Shown here piece after piece: positions 26,865 to 36,537 of a stretch of DNA of 64,000 nucleotides; positions within the stretch are counted from its first letter, which is position 1; every line of letters starts with the position of its first letter. This DNA is from an uncultured Francisellaceae bacterium (lineage in GTDB: Bacteria > Pseudomonadota > Gammaproteobacteria > UBA6186 > Azoamicaceae). The notes under the pieces were generated by a model. That model was not told where the DNA came from. It saw only the letters and a list, made by a program, of their open reading frames with translations, and searched no databases. A program made the position numbers and the translations under genes. The stretch lies in the NCBI GenBank assembly GCA_945956915.1, contig CAMFJH010000007.1, forward strand, positions 26,027 to 90,026. The letters run 5' to 3'.

Positions 26865-27815
26865 ATGTTTAAATGGCTTACTGACGCCTGTATCCGCTGG
26901 CTTACCTATGAGCGCCCTGTTGAAGGGGTGCCTTTGTGTGATTTTGAGCGGATCCGATATGAATTAAGGCCCGGGGATGTTCTTCTTATAGAAGGTCGAA
27001 GTCGCGTGAGCGATATTATTAAAAGTATTACTCAAAGCTCTTGGTCACATGCAGCATTGTACATAGGTCGATTACACGAAATAGAAAACCCTAAGCTGCA
27101 AAATTTACTTTCTCTCCATTTCCAAGGTTCCCCAGATACTCAGTTATTGATTGAAGGCATTATGGGTAAAGGAACTATTGTGAGTTCTATTACAACTTAT
27201 GAATTCGATCATATACGTTTGTGTAGACCCAGAGGCTTATCAAGACGTGATGCACAAGCGGTAATTGGTTATGCCATTCAAAGATTGGGTACGGATTATG
27301 ATGTACAGGGGATTTTAGATCTAGCGCGGTTTTTATTACCCTGGTCACTTTTCCCACGTAGATTCCGTTCTTCTTTATTTGATTTTCATCCAGGCCAAGC
27401 TACCCGCACAGCGTGTTCTTCTATGATAGCGCAGGCCTTTACTTCAGTAGAATTCCCGATTTTGCCTTTGGTCAAAACGCATGCAACTAAAGGTTTAGAA
27501 TTAATTACTCGTAATCCCAAGTTATTCAGTCCTAGAGATTTTGATTACTCTCCCTATTTTGAAATCATAAAATATCCTTTTATTGAATTTGCCGATTATG
27601 CAATGTATCGTAAACTGCCCTGGAATAGAGAGGGATTAATCAGTCATGATAGAGTGGGCATTTCTGGTGAACCTAAACCAGAAATAGCACCTGAAGGGTT
27701 AAAAGAAGGTGTTTCACGTTTAAAAAAATTAAAAGATAAAATCAGTTCTCAGCTTAAACATAATAAAAAATCAATACCCGATAAGCCTTCTGAAGATTTT
27801 TCTGAATTACGTTAA
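26865..27815 (+). CDS. YiiX/YebB-like permuted NlpC/P60 (C92) cysteine hydrolase
   Basis: A 316-aa protein with the permuted papain-like fold: ELRPGDVLLIEGRSRVSDIIK, then the catalytic His in SWSHAALYIG (H62), and the catalytic Cys late in RTACSSMIA (C184). Relatives are amidases or lipid/peptidoglycan hydrolases. There is no signal peptide, and the C-terminal 60 residues are basic and Lys-rich. It follows rmuC by 46 bp. Confidence 0.8.
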   Translation: MFKWLTDACIRWLTYERPVEGVPLCDFERIRYELRPGDVLLIEGRSRVSDIIKSITQSSWSHAALYIGRLHEIENPKLQNLLSLHFQGSPDTQLLIEGIMGKGTIVSSITTYEFDHIRLCRPRGLSRRDAQAVIGYAIQRLGTDYDVQGILDLARFLLPWSLFPRRFRSSLFDFHPGQATRTACSSMIAQAFTSVEFPILPLVKTHATKGLELITRNPKLFSPRDFDYSPYFEIIKYPFIEFADYAMYRKLPWNREGLISHDRVGISGEPKPEIAPEGLKEGVSRLKKLKDKISSQLKHNKKSIPDKPSEDFSELR

Positions 27816-27956
27816 AACCTGCGTAAAGTTTTTAATATATGAGTGTTGATAAATAAGTTTTTTTAAACAAATCAGGCATCAATATCTTAGTTAATCAAAT
27901 TGTTGACAATGGATATAAGTAAGGTTAAAATTTAATTTTTAACCAGGGGAAAATGC

Positions 27957-28370
27957 ATGTCAACCGATACAATATTAAAAAATAAAAAGTTTGAGTGGGC
28001 GCCTCCACTTGTTGATCCTATATTATACCGCGGAAAAGAGCATGAAATACAGTTTGATCAAAGGGCATTATATTTACAATGCGGCATAGAGCAAGAAAAT
28101 ATAGACTTTATTTTTACAAAATATTTCCTTGATGATTTTATCACACCTTCAATGGGAAAAGTTAGTGATGATGGTTATCGTAATGAGGAGTGGAGACAAA
28201 AAGTTATAAATAAAATGGAAAAATATCTTAATTTACCTAAATTTAGAAATTTTCTTTCAATTCTATTGGCTAAATCGAAAGATTTCAACCATATACCAGG
28301 TGCGCGTATACGAGTTAAGATAAATGAAAGGCTTGCTTGTGAGCTTAACTTAAAAGATTCATTAAATTGA
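27957..28370 (+). CDS. Hypothetical protein
   Basis: A 137-aa protein with an AGGGGA ribosome site before ATG. The sequence is helical and charged, without signal peptide or TM, and starts MSTDTILKNKKFEWAPPLVDP. The last 26 bp overlap the convergent mfd 3' end. I recognise no family. Confidence 0.65.
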   Translation: MSTDTILKNKKFEWAPPLVDPILYRGKEHEIQFDQRALYLQCGIEQENIDFIFTKYFLDDFITPSMGKVSDDGYRNEEWRQKVINKMEKYLNLPKFRNFLSILLAKSKDFNHIPGARIRVKINERLACELNLKDSLN

Positions 28371-31300
28371 CAATTTCTTGAAGCCTTATGTTTCGATCAC
28401 CTAAGTCTTGTTTAAATCTTAATTTATGCGGTCCTTCGAGTTGGTAAATTTGAGGTTGTGTTTGAATAAGCTGAATAATTTTAAGCGGATCAAAATTCAC
28501 TTTTTGAGCAAATTCAAAGCGTCCACCTTTAGGACTCGCTTCTATTTTAATAATACCTAATTTTTGAGCTTGAAATTTTAGTGCTGTAATTTTAATTAAA
28601 AATCCAGTGGGTTCTGGTAAAGGACCAAAACGATCAATCATTTCTACCTTAAGATCATCGACTGCATCTTGATTTGATATATTTGATAATCGTTTATATA
28701 ACAATAATCTGCTATGAACATCGGGTAAATAAGCCTCGGGAATAAAAGCTGGGATTTGTAAATCAATTTCGATAGGTTTTTTGAAAGGATCTTCTAAGTT
28801 GGGATCCTTGCCCGCTTGAATAGCTTTTACAGCATGATCTAGAAGCTCCATAAATAAACCAAAGCCTACCGCCTGAATATTACCACTTTGCTCTTCCCCT
28901 AATAACTCCCCTGCCCCCCGAATTTCCAGGTCCTGGGTAGCCAGATTGAAACCAGATCCCAATTCTTCCAGAGATTCTAGGGCTTCCAGACGTTTTTGCG
29001 CATCAGAGGTAATTAACGCTTTAGGAGGCACTAAACAAAAAGCATAGGCTTGATGGTGCGAACGGCCCACTCTACCCCTTAATTGATGTAATTGTGCTAA
29101 GCCTAATTTATCGGCCCTATCCATAATAATCGTATTTGCGGTGGGCACGTCAATACCGGTTTCTATAATAGTTGTACAGACCAAAACATTATATCGACGA
29201 TGATAAAAATCAGACATGACTTGTTCTAAATCTCGCTCACGCATCTGACCATGGGCTACCGATACACGTGCAGTGGGTACCCAGTTTTCTAGTTCCCGCG
29301 CTGTTTTTTCGATGGTTTCTACTGAATTGTGCAAATAATAAACTTGTCCCCCTCGGTGTAATTCTCGTTCTATGGCTTCTTGTATTAAAGCAGGATTTTT
29401 TTCGCGCACAAAAGTTTTAATGGACAATCGTTTTGCAGGAGGCGTTGCAATAATCGATAAATCACGAATGCCTGACATGGCCATGTTTAAAGTTCTGGGA
29501 ATAGGTGTTGCCGTTAAGGTTAAAATATCTACTTCTGATCGAAAAGCTTTAAAAGCTTCTTTTTGTCTTACGCCAAAGCGATGTTCTTCATCAATAATCA
29601 ATAAGCCTAAGGATTTAAAAACAATGGATTTTTGTAATAAAGCATGTGTGCCTATCACAATATCTACAGTGCCTGCCTTTAAGGCTTCAATGGTGCTGTG
29701 TTGTTCTTTAGTGGTTCTAAAGCGAGACATGACTTCAATTCGAATAGGAAACCCTGAAAAACGATCTAAAAATGTTTGAAAATGTTGTTGTGCTAGAAGT
29801 GTAGTAGGCACGAGCACGGCGACTTGTTTGTTGGATTGTACTGCCATAAAAGCCGCACGCAAAGCCACTTCAGTTTTTCCAAATCCTACATCACCGCATA
29901 CGACTCTATCCATAGGTCTTGGCGAAGTTAAATCAGCGATCACTTGTTGAATAGCTTGTAATTGATCCGGGGTTTCTTCAAAAGGAAATTCAGCAGCAAA
30001 AGCTTCATATTGTTCATCGGGTTTTTGAAATTCAACACCGACTTTGGCTTCGCGTTTTGCATAAATATGCAGCAATTCAGCAGCTATATCACGCGTTTGC
30101 TCTAAAACTTTGGCTTTTACTTTTTGCCATTTGGCATTGCCTAAAGTATGTAAAGGCGCATTTTCTATATTAACGCTACTGTAACGAGAGATTAATTGTA
30201 AAGAGGTTACGGGTACATACAATTTAGAACCTTCAGCATATTCTAAAGCTACAAATTCACCTGTTTGTCCGGCGATATCTAAATGAATTAAACCCAAATA
30301 TCTGCCAATTCCATGTTCTATATGTACAACAGGATCGCCTATGGATAGCTCTCCTAAATTTCTTATTTCTGTTTGAACTTCTTGAGCACGACCTTTACGG
30401 CGTCTACGTTGCAGGACTCTTTTGCCCAAAAGTTCAGATTCTGTGATAATCGCATATTTGATTTTTTCAGAATCTATAAGAAACCCAGATTCTAAAGGCC
30501 CCATTATCAAACTAAAAGATTGATTATCCCATTGTTCCCAGGATTTGATTTCAGTATACGGGATACTATTGGCTCGCAATAATTCACTTAGGAGTTCTTT
30601 ACGACCTAGACTTTCTGCACAAAATAAAATGGGAGCCTTAAATTCTTCTATAAAATGAGATAAGCGTGTTAAAGGTTTATGCAGTCGTGCATCCATAGAA
30701 ATATCAGGCAACATTTTAGCATCACTGTTATAGTAACCTGCACGCATGCCAGATTGTGTATCGATTGGGCTTGAAGATAATTGGATTTCAGGAAAACGTT
30801 TGAATTGAGTATAAACAGAATCGGGATCTAAAAATAAAGCTTTAGGTTCTAGAATAGGCCTTGTAATATCATGTCCATATTGATTATATCGTTCTTTAAT
30901 TTGCTGCCAAAATTGCTCGGCTGCTTGATGGATCGCCTCGATTTTAACAATTAAAGTATTATTGGGTAAATAATCAAAAAGCGTTTGTGTTTGTTTAAAA
31001 AATAATGGCAAATAATATTCTAAGCCTGTAGAAGCAAGGCCTTGGCTGACATCTAAATAAACTGAACATTCACTTGGATTGCCATCAAATGTTTGACGCC
31101 AGTTACTGCGAAATAAAGCAATGGCTTCTTCCGTTAAAGGATATTCTCGGGCGGGGAGTAAACGAATTTCATTGATTTTTTCTAAGGAACGTTGTGTTTC
31201 TGGATCAAATAAGCGTATGGAATCGATAGTGTTATCCCATAAATCTATTCTAAAGGGGGACACAGAGTCCATGGGAAATAGATCAAGAATGGCCCCTCGG

Positions 31301-31803
31301 ATTGCAAATTCGCCATGTTCCATCACTTGCGAGACACAACGATATCCACTGCTTTGTAATCGATGACGCATGGGTTCTAGTGTAAGTGTATCTCCTGTTT
31401 TTAATAAAAATGTATTTTGTAATAAATATTCCTGAGGGCATAATCGATTCATCAGAGTCGTGATAGGAACAATTAAAACGCCACGCTCTAAATCCGGCAA
31501 GCGATAAAGCGTACTTACGCGTTCTGCAATAATATCTTGATGAGGGGAAAAACGATCATAAGCTAGCGTTTCCCAATCCGGAATGCTAAGAATCGGGGCT
31601 GAATCATCTAAGAAAAATGCTAGTTCCCTTTCTAACCTAAATGCCATTGTCATATCTGGCACAAGTGCAAGCACACAGCCATTGTGTTGTTTAACAATAG
31701 AGCCTAGAGCAAGTGCAAGACTTGCTCCTGCTAACTCTCCCCAATACCGTTTTTCAGAGGGTTTTTGGGGCAATGTACTTAGAGATAGATTAGTGGATGA
31801 CAT
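28345..31803 (-). CDS. mfd: Transcription-repair coupling factor Mfd
   Basis: Mfd removes stalled RNA polymerase at lesions and recruits UvrA. From the ATG at 31803 (behind AGGCGG) the protein is 1152 aa, matching the E. coli length; an upstream TTG frame to 31839 is less likely. UvrB-homology domain, RNAP-interaction domain (GDPVVHIEHGIGRY), Walker A GDVGFGKTEVA near 640, DEEHRFGV box, TRG motif and C-terminal domain are all present. Confidence 0.95.
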   Translation of the reverse strand: MSSTNLSLSTLPQKPSEKRYWGELAGASLALALGSIVKQHNGCVLALVPDMTMAFRLERELAFFLDDSAPILSIPDWETLAYDRFSPHQDIIAERVSTLYRLPDLERGVLIVPITTLMNRLCPQEYLLQNTFLLKTGDTLTLEPMRHRLQSSGYRCVSQVMEHGEFAIRGAILDLFPMDSVSPFRIDLWDNTIDSIRLFDPETQRSLEKINEIRLLPAREYPLTEEAIALFRSNWRQTFDGNPSECSVYLDVSQGLASTGLEYYLPLFFKQTQTLFDYLPNNTLIVKIEAIHQAAEQFWQQIKERYNQYGHDITRPILEPKALFLDPDSVYTQFKRFPEIQLSSSPIDTQSGMRAGYYNSDAKMLPDISMDARLHKPLTRLSHFIEEFKAPILFCAESLGRKELLSELLRANSIPYTEIKSWEQWDNQSFSLIMGPLESGFLIDSEKIKYAIITESELLGKRVLQRRRRKGRAQEVQTEIRNLGELSIGDPVVHIEHGIGRYLGLIHLDIAGQTGEFVALEYAEGSKLYVPVTSLQLISRYSSVNIENAPLHTLGNAKWQKVKAKVLEQTRDIAAELLHIYAKREAKVGVEFQKPDEQYEAFAAEFPFEETPDQLQAIQQVIADLTSPRPMDRVVCGDVGFGKTEVALRAAFMAVQSNKQVAVLVPTTLLAQQHFQTFLDRFSGFPIRIEVMSRFRTTKEQHSTIEALKAGTVDIVIGTHALLQKSIVFKSLGLLIIDEEHRFGVRQKEAFKAFRSEVDILTLTATPIPRTLNMAMSGIRDLSIIATPPAKRLSIKTFVREKNPALIQEAIERELHRGGQVYYLHNSVETIEKTARELENWVPTARVSVAHGQMRERDLEQVMSDFYHRRYNVLVCTTIIETGIDVPTANTIIMDRADKLGLAQLHQLRGRVGRSHHQAYAFCLVPPKALITSDAQKRLEALESLEELGSGFNLATQDLEIRGAGELLGEEQSGNIQAVGFGLFMELLDHAVKAIQAGKDPNLEDPFKKPIEIDLQIPAFIPEAYLPDVHSRLLLYKRLSNISNQDAVDDLKVEMIDRFGPLPEPTGFLIKITALKFQAQKLGIIKIEASPKGGRFEFAQKVNFDPLKIIQLIQTQPQIYQLEGPHKLRFKQDLGDRNIRLQEIVNLMNLLS

Positions 31804-31958
31804 GCCGCCTATTTTATCAAGACTTGTCATGTCATACAAAATAATTTTACCCTTAAAGCATAGATAAAATCGCTTCCACTCGCAGGTGGAAGAGGATAGA
31901 TGTTAGTTGATTAACCCTTTTTTGACAGTGGGATGAATAGCATCCATGCTATATTTGT

Positions 31959-32816
31959 ATGGACATTGTTCTAGCGACTAACAAGGTTTTTAAAATTGTT
32001 TTTATCTTGATGCTTATGCTGATAGGTAAATTAAGCTATTGTGAAGAGAGCGCTTGCATGCTGGAACCCGCTTGTAAGAGCCCTAGCGCGTACCAAGCTG
32101 CTATAAACCTAAAAAATGATGTACTTTGTGATTTTTCTATCTATTTCGGTAAAGAAAATTTACAAGATTTGGGTTTAATGTTTGTAGCGATTGCCACGAT
32201 GGCCAATACTGAAGTCGATTATGCCATTAGCCATCGTTGGAAAAAAGGCATACACAGCCAATTTAGCGATAATTTTTTTAAAACCCCAGATAAAATAGGC
32301 AGCTTTAATTATGTTGCAACCTATTTAGGAACAATGGCTCTTGGACATTGCCAATCTGATAGCGAAATGGGTTATACACTTTATACCTGGGGATATCGAA
32401 GCCTTAGAACATTACTTTTGGTAGGTGTGCAAGATCCTTTTTATGGATGGTTTATTGGTAATGGTCGCCCTTACGATGGTAAACATACTTCCCGATGGAA
32501 ACTTTTTAAGAAGGGAGGAGAAGCAGGATGCAGTGGTCATTCTTTTAATGGGGCAGTACCCTTTATGACAGCAGCTATGATGAGCAATTCAATCCCACTT
32601 AAGGTGGGATTCTATGGCTTGGCCCTCTTGCCCGGACTTGCTCGGATCAACAAACAATCCCATTATACCTCACAGGTTCTTCTATCTTGGACCATTGCCT
32701 ATTTAGCTGCACGCTCCGTTGATTGTTCGGAAGAAGCAAGAAATTGTTGTGCTTTTAGCACTTGTGTTATCCCAAGTAAAGATGGTGGATGTATACAAGC
32801 GAAGATGTGGTTTTAA
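31959..32816 (+). CDS. PAP2-family phosphatase
   Basis: A 285-aa protein with an N-terminal signal or anchor helix (about 12-27). The three phosphatase motifs can be traced: GNGRP near 167, CSGHSFNGA near 191 (catalytic SGH) and LARINKQSHYTSQV near 227-240 (R...H). Motif 1 Lys is not evident, so the assignment is to the superfamily only. Likely acts on lipid phosphates at the periplasmic face. Cys-rich C-terminus. Confidence 0.75.
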   Translation: MDIVLATNKVFKIVFILMLMLIGKLSYCEESACMLEPACKSPSAYQAAINLKNDVLCDFSIYFGKENLQDLGLMFVAIATMANTEVDYAISHRWKKGIHSQFSDNFFKTPDKIGSFNYVATYLGTMALGHCQSDSEMGYTLYTWGYRSLRTLLLVGVQDPFYGWFIGNGRPYDGKHTSRWKLFKKGGEAGCSGHSFNGAVPFMTAAMMSNSIPLKVGFYGLALLPGLARINKQSHYTSQVLLSWTIAYLAARSVDCSEEARNCCAFSTCVIPSKDGGCIQAKMWF

Positions 32817-32926
32817 TATCAAAAAAGCAAGTCAACAAAATTATTTTTCACTTAAAATTTTGATAGCTAATCACTTTAAATTTTGTTATGCTGTGTATGT
32901 TTTTAATGCACAGGAACCTATTGATT

Positions 32927-33544
32927 ATGAGCCAAGAGTCCTCTAAACACTTAAACCTTTTAACCCTTGTTGAATTTAAACACCCTATACTACGTAAAGT
33001 ATTAGAAACGGTTACTTTTCCGCTTAGTGCAGAAGATACACAATTGATCAAAGACATGAAGTATTCTGTGCAGTCTAAACAATTAAAGGCTGCTAATGCG
33101 CCTTGGGATTCAGCAGCGGGTATGGCTGCGAACCAATGGGGATTTAATAAACGTATTTTTGTATATTGCCCCAATGCAGATAAAAAAATCGAAGTGATGA
33201 TTAACCCCAGTTACGAACCTTTAAATGAAACAGAAGATTTAAATTGGGAAGGCTGTTTTTCTGTACCTTTGGCAACAGGCTGTGTGAAACGCTATACCAA
33301 CATTCGTGTAAAATATCAAAATGAGTTGGGTGAAACAATTGAAAAAGAATTAAGTGGCAGATTAGCACGTGTATTTCAACACGAGACTGATCATACCAAT
33401 GGTCATTTATATTCTGAATTAGGCGAAAAAAAATGTTTACATCACAAAACATTTGCAACTAAGGCAGAAGTAGACGCATTTTATGATACAGAAGCTACTG
33501 AAATTTTAATGCTATTATCAGGTATTTCTAAAGTTAAATCTTGA
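32927..33544 (+). CDS. Peptide deformylase-family protein
   Basis: About 205 aa from the ATG with an AGGAA site; a start at 32888 would add 13 residues. The three deformylase motifs are present in variant form: AAGMAANQWG (motif 1), EGCFSVP (motif 2, metal Cys) and QHETDHTNG (motif 3, HExDH). The active site thus seems intact, so N-formyl-Met removal is likely. Long insertions relative to E. coli Def and the EGCFS variant suggest a secondary deformylase. Confidence 0.85.
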   Translation: MSQESSKHLNLLTLVEFKHPILRKVLETVTFPLSAEDTQLIKDMKYSVQSKQLKAANAPWDSAAGMAANQWGFNKRIFVYCPNADKKIEVMINPSYEPLNETEDLNWEGCFSVPLATGCVKRYTNIRVKYQNELGETIEKELSGRLARVFQHETDHTNGHLYSELGEKKCLHHKTFATKAEVDAFYDTEATEILMLLSGISKVKS

Positions 33545-34028
33545 GTGCTAAGGCTTGCTCTATAGGTTTAATCAAATCATCAGCTGTAGTTTGAGGAGAA
33601 AAACGCTCTATCACCTCGCCTTTGCGATTAATTAAAAATTTAGTAAAATTCCATTTAATAGCTTCTGTACCCAGTAAGCCTGGTTTTTGCTTTTTTAAGT
33701 AGGCATATAAAGGATGTGTTTTATCCCCATTGACTTCTATTTTCGCAAAAAGTGGAAAAGAAATATGATATTGAGTTTCGCAAAAAGCTTTGATTTCTTC
33801 TTCCGACCCCGGTTCTTGATGCGCAAATTGGTTGCAAGGGAAACCGAGTATTACAAGCCCTTCAGAGCGATATTGTCTGTATAAGGCTTCTAAGCCTCCA
33901 TATTGAGATGTGAATCCACATAAAGTGGCCACGTTGACTATAAGCATCACTTTAGCTTGATATTCAGATAAAGACTTTGATTGACCTTCAATAGTCTGTA
34001 CTTGGATATCGTAAATGGGATTTAACAT
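33534..34028 (-). CDS. Glutathione/thioredoxin peroxidase
   Basis: A 164-aa Cys-type glutathione peroxidase (BtuE-like). The peroxidatic Cys37 lies in NVATLCGFTSQYGGL; FPCNQF and IKWNFTKFLI carry the conserved Gln, Trp and Asn. It reduces peroxides in the cytoplasm. It converges on the deformylase gene with an 11-bp overlap. Confidence 0.92.
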   Translation of the reverse strand: MLNPIYDIQVQTIEGQSKSLSEYQAKVMLIVNVATLCGFTSQYGGLEALYRQYRSEGLVILGFPCNQFAHQEPGSEEEIKAFCETQYHISFPLFAKIEVNGDKTHPLYAYLKKQKPGLLGTEAIKWNFTKFLINRKGEVIERFSPQTTADDLIKPIEQALALKI

Positions 34029-34047
34029 ATCCTTACCCTTTCTCTAT

Positions 34048-34239
34048 CTATGCGCTGCAGAAGGCTAGCTGTTCTTCTGAGTTCTCAGACTTAGACCTAC
34101 ATTTAACACAGGTGAATGGTTCGTCTTCTTCTACCATAAATAAATAGGCTTCCAGTTCAAAATCCCAATAGGCTCTTAAACCGGTATCATTGCATAAGAC
34201 ACAGACATCCAATACTTCATCTTGATCAATTTTTTGCAT
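34048..34239 (-). CDS. Small two-CxxC protein, putative zinc ribbon
   Basis: A 63-aa acidic protein with CVLC (13-16) and CVKC (43-46), enough for one zinc site. It is 19 bp upstream of the peroxidase gene and probably cotranscribed. Its function is unknown. Confidence 0.65.
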   Translation of the reverse strand: MQKIDQDEVLDVCVLCNDTGLRAYWDFELEAYLFMVEEDEPFTCVKCRSKSENSEEQLAFCSA

Positions 34240-34516
34240 ACAACCCTCGTTACAAGAATCTCAGAGTTTAATTAAAATCTAATCAGTATGCAAGCTTAAT
34301 TTAATTTAGGCAACCTTATAAGTTGGAATAACAACCCGAGCTCATTACCTCATAAAAAACAAAGACTAAGAGCAAATGCTTGAGATCTGCAATTTAAATT
34401 ATTTATTTTTTATTTTCTCTTGTAAAGAAAAGAAAAAAATGTTAGTATTGTCTTTTGGTAAGTATTTCTATTAAAAAAAATGTTTTGTATCCCGTCTACA
34501 CTAGGAGGATTGAACA

Positions 34517-34795
34517 ATGGTAGAAAAAGCTAAAGAGACCCACGCGATAGAAGAAATAAAAGAAAAATTTAAAACCTTGTTAACCGACATTAAATCTTTA
34601 GATATGAAAGATCTAAAAGACTTTAGTCTTGAATATTATGAAGATATAAAAAGTGCACTTCATGTAGAAGAAATCCAAGATTCTTTTAATGATAATGTGG
34701 ATGCACTAGAAAAAGCCATCCGTAAAAAACCTTTAAAGAGCGCATTAGTAGCTACAGGGATAGGATTTTTAATGGCTAAAATATTCAGATTTTAA
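34517..34795 (+). CDS. DUF883 (ElaB/YqjD-type) membrane-anchored protein 1
   Basis: A 92-aa protein with amphipathic helices and a C-terminal TM (LKSALVATGIGFLMAKIF) preceded by KKPLKS. This is the plan of ElaB/YqjD proteins, which attach to the inner membrane and bind ribosomes in stationary phase. An AGGAGG ribosome site is present. Two further paralogues follow. Confidence 0.75.
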   Translation: MVEKAKETHAIEEIKEKFKTLLTDIKSLDMKDLKDFSLEYYEDIKSALHVEEIQDSFNDNVDALEKAIRKKPLKSALVATGIGFLMAKIFRF

Positions 34796-34949
34796 ACTTA
34801 AATCACTTAAATAAACACAGAATAAAATACAATGCTATTATTGCATGTATGTTGTTTCGCTTTATTTTATGTATGTTTTTAATTTGTTTTTTTAATTCTT
34901 TTTTTAAAAGTACTTTAAAATTGGATTAAAATCTGAGATAATAATCTCC

Positions 34950-34973
34950 TGGTAAAAAATTTACCAAGTTTTT
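34950..34973 (+). terminator. Small hairpin with T run upstream of the second DUF883 gene
   Basis: TGGTAAA and TTTACCA form a 7-bp stem with a 3-nt loop, followed by a short T run. Weak AT-rich stem; it may be an attenuator or terminator between the first and second DUF883 genes. Confidence 0.35.
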
Positions 34974-34995
34974 AACTTAAAAAGTGAGGTGTAAT

Positions 34996-35289
34996 ATGGT
35001 AGATAAAATTAAACAAGCTTCTAATTATATAGAGGAAGTCAAAGATAAATTCAACGTTCTGCTAAGTGATATAAAATCTTTAGATAAAAAAGATTTAAAA
35101 GCCTTAGGTAAAGAATATTATGCGGATATCAAAAGTGCCTTTCATGCCGAAGAAATTAAAAGTTCTTTTAACAATGGGATTGGCGCACTAGAAGATAAAA
35201 TACAAAAAAGCCCTTTAAAAACAGTTGCAGTATGTTTAGGTGCTGGTTTTGTATTAGCAAAGGTATGTGGCTTATGGAAAAATGGCTAG
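34996..35289 (+). CDS. DUF883 (ElaB/YqjD-type) protein 2
   Basis: ATG at 34996 lies after GAGGTG; a GTG at 34984 is an alternative. The 97-aa product is a close paralogue of protein 1, with SLDKKDLKALGKEYYADIKSAFH and C-terminal TM LKTVAVCLGAGFVLAKV. It overlaps the next gene by 16 bp. Confidence 0.75.
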   Translation: MVDKIKQASNYIEEVKDKFNVLLSDIKSLDKKDLKALGKEYYADIKSAFHAEEIKSSFNNGIGALEDKIQKSPLKTVAVCLGAGFVLAKVCGLWKNG

Positions 35290-35759
35290 TATTATTAAGT
35301 GTTTTTAAAAATTTCTTACAAACAGAAATAAAAAACACGTGGTGGTCATGGGCTAAAGACATCAGCTTATCTATTCTTAAGCTGGTGTCTTTAGGGGTCG
35401 TTGGTTTTGCTTTTTGGGCATTATACAGTTACTTAAGAGGTTATCACGAAGAAGGAGTAGCAGCATTTCAAATGGCTGGAATTCTCTTAGGTGTATTGGT
35501 TGTTACTATTTTATTGTTTTTGTTAATCAAAAAAATAGTTAAAAAATACTTAAAGTATAAAGCTAAAAATGCCTATGGAGAATTATTTGATTTATCGGGT
35601 GATTTATACAAGGAAGTCGAAAAAATGAAAGATATCAGCGCAACTGTTTTTAAAAGAAACCCTGTACTTATATCCTGTGTCATTTTAGGAGGCGCATTTC
35701 TGGTGTCTAAATTATTTAAAAATCAAAAGAAGGAGATTTATTATGGTAGAAAAAGCTAA
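35274..35759 (+). CDS. Membrane protein with YqjE-like layout
   Basis: About 161 aa from MEKWLVLLS. Two central TM helices (about 37-57 and 67-90) are followed by a basic coil and a final TM (NPVLISCVILGGAFLVSKLF) that resembles the DUF883 anchor. Sandwiched between DUF883 genes with overlaps on both sides, as yqjE sits beside yqjD in enterics. Assignment by position and topology only. Confidence 0.6.
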   Translation: MEKWLVLLSVFKNFLQTEIKNTWWSWAKDISLSILKLVSLGVVGFAFWALYSYLRGYHEEGVAAFQMAGILLGVLVVTILLFLLIKKIVKKYLKYKAKNAYGELFDLSGDLYKEVEKMKDISATVFKRNPVLISCVILGGAFLVSKLFKNQKKEIYYGRKS

Positions 35760-36018
35760 AAATGCTTCGAAGCATATCGACGAAATAAAAGAAGATTTAA
35801 AAGCGCTTTTAGCAGAAGTGAAATCTTTAGATAAGCACGATTTAAAAGAATTATGTAAGGAAAATTACAAAGATATAAAACATGCACTTCATGGAGAAGA
35901 GGTTCAAGATTCTTTTAATCAAGCTTTAAAAGAAGTCGAAAATTCTATTCAAGAAAAGCCTTTACGCAGTATTTCAATATGTATGGGTATTGGATTTTTG
36001 TTGGGCAAAATATTTTAA
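35743..36018 (+). CDS. DUF883 (ElaB/YqjD-type) protein 3
   Basis: A 91-aa paralogue with SLDKHDLKELCKENYKDIKHALH and C-terminal anchor LRSISICMGIGFLLGKIF. AAGGAG ribosome site; start overlaps the preceding gene by 17 bp. Confidence 0.75.
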   Translation: MVEKAKNASKHIDEIKEDLKALLAEVKSLDKHDLKELCKENYKDIKHALHGEEVQDSFNQALKEVENSIQEKPLRSISICMGIGFLLGKIF

Positions 36019-36026
36019 TGACATAG

Positions 36027-36054
36027 AGGGCGGAACTTCCATGTTCGCCCTTTT
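36027..36054. terminator. Terminator between converging gene groups
   Basis: AGGGCGGAAC and GTTCGCCCT pair (one bulged G) around a 6-nt loop, followed by TTTT. It separates the DUF883 operon from the convergent ferritin-like gene and may work in both directions. Confidence 0.7.
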
Positions 36055-36060
36055 ATATTA

Positions 36061-36519
36061 TTAAGCAAGATCCTTTTCATTTTCAAGCTCTTTTAGTTTT
36101 TCTTTAACATACTCCAAATGTCTTTTTTCGTCGTTGAAGTTTGATTGCATCAAACTTTTAAGTTCTTTAGGAAACCCATTATAACTTAAAGCATCCTCGT
36201 ATTTTTTATTGGTAGTTTCTTCATTTGTTATCATGGCTTTTAAAGCCCCGTTTGTGCCTGTCAAGCTCCGTAAAGCAGTCATTCCTTCAATAACAAATCC
36301 TTTTAAATCACGGTTGTGTTTGATCGGTATCCCTCCTAGTTCTTTTAATTCCATACTTAAGTCTTTAATATGCCGTTCATGATCTTTCTGAAATTCTTCC
36401 ATTTTTTGTTTAATGTCAGTTTCAGTAATATTTTTAATAGCCTCACTATAGGTATAAAAAGCATCAACATCTAGTTGAATTAAATCATTCACAACAGTTT
36501 CTATAGTTTTCTCAAACAT
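36061..36519 (-). CDS. PA2169-family ferritin-like four-helix-bundle protein (DUF2383)
   Basis: A 152-aa all-helical protein with the DUF2383 pattern DLIQLDVDAFYTYSEAI, DHERHIKDL, GALKAMITNEETTNKKYEDAL and NDEKRHLEYVKEKL. The Glu/His spacing suits a di-iron ferritin-like bundle. PA2169-type proteins are linked to stationary-phase or envelope stress. AGGAGAAGG ribosome site. It is last in a leftward transcript with two very small ORFs. Confidence 0.8.
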   Translation of the reverse strand: MFEKTIETVVNDLIQLDVDAFYTYSEAIKNITETDIKQKMEEFQKDHERHIKDLSMELKELGGIPIKHNRDLKGFVIEGMTALRSLTGTNGALKAMITNEETTNKKYEDALSYNGFPKELKSLMQSNFNDEKRHLEYVKEKLKELENEKDLA

Positions 36520-36537
36520 AATCCTTCTCCTATTGTA

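Noticed and set aside
29372..29779. A 135-codon plus-strand frame inside mfd
   Set aside because: Antisense to the conserved helicase motifs of mfd; no start signal or family resemblance.
34496..34502. CTACACT considered as a sigma-S -10 box for the first DUF883 gene
   Set aside because: It lies about 15 nt before the start codon; a transcript from it would lack the AGGAGG ribosome site.
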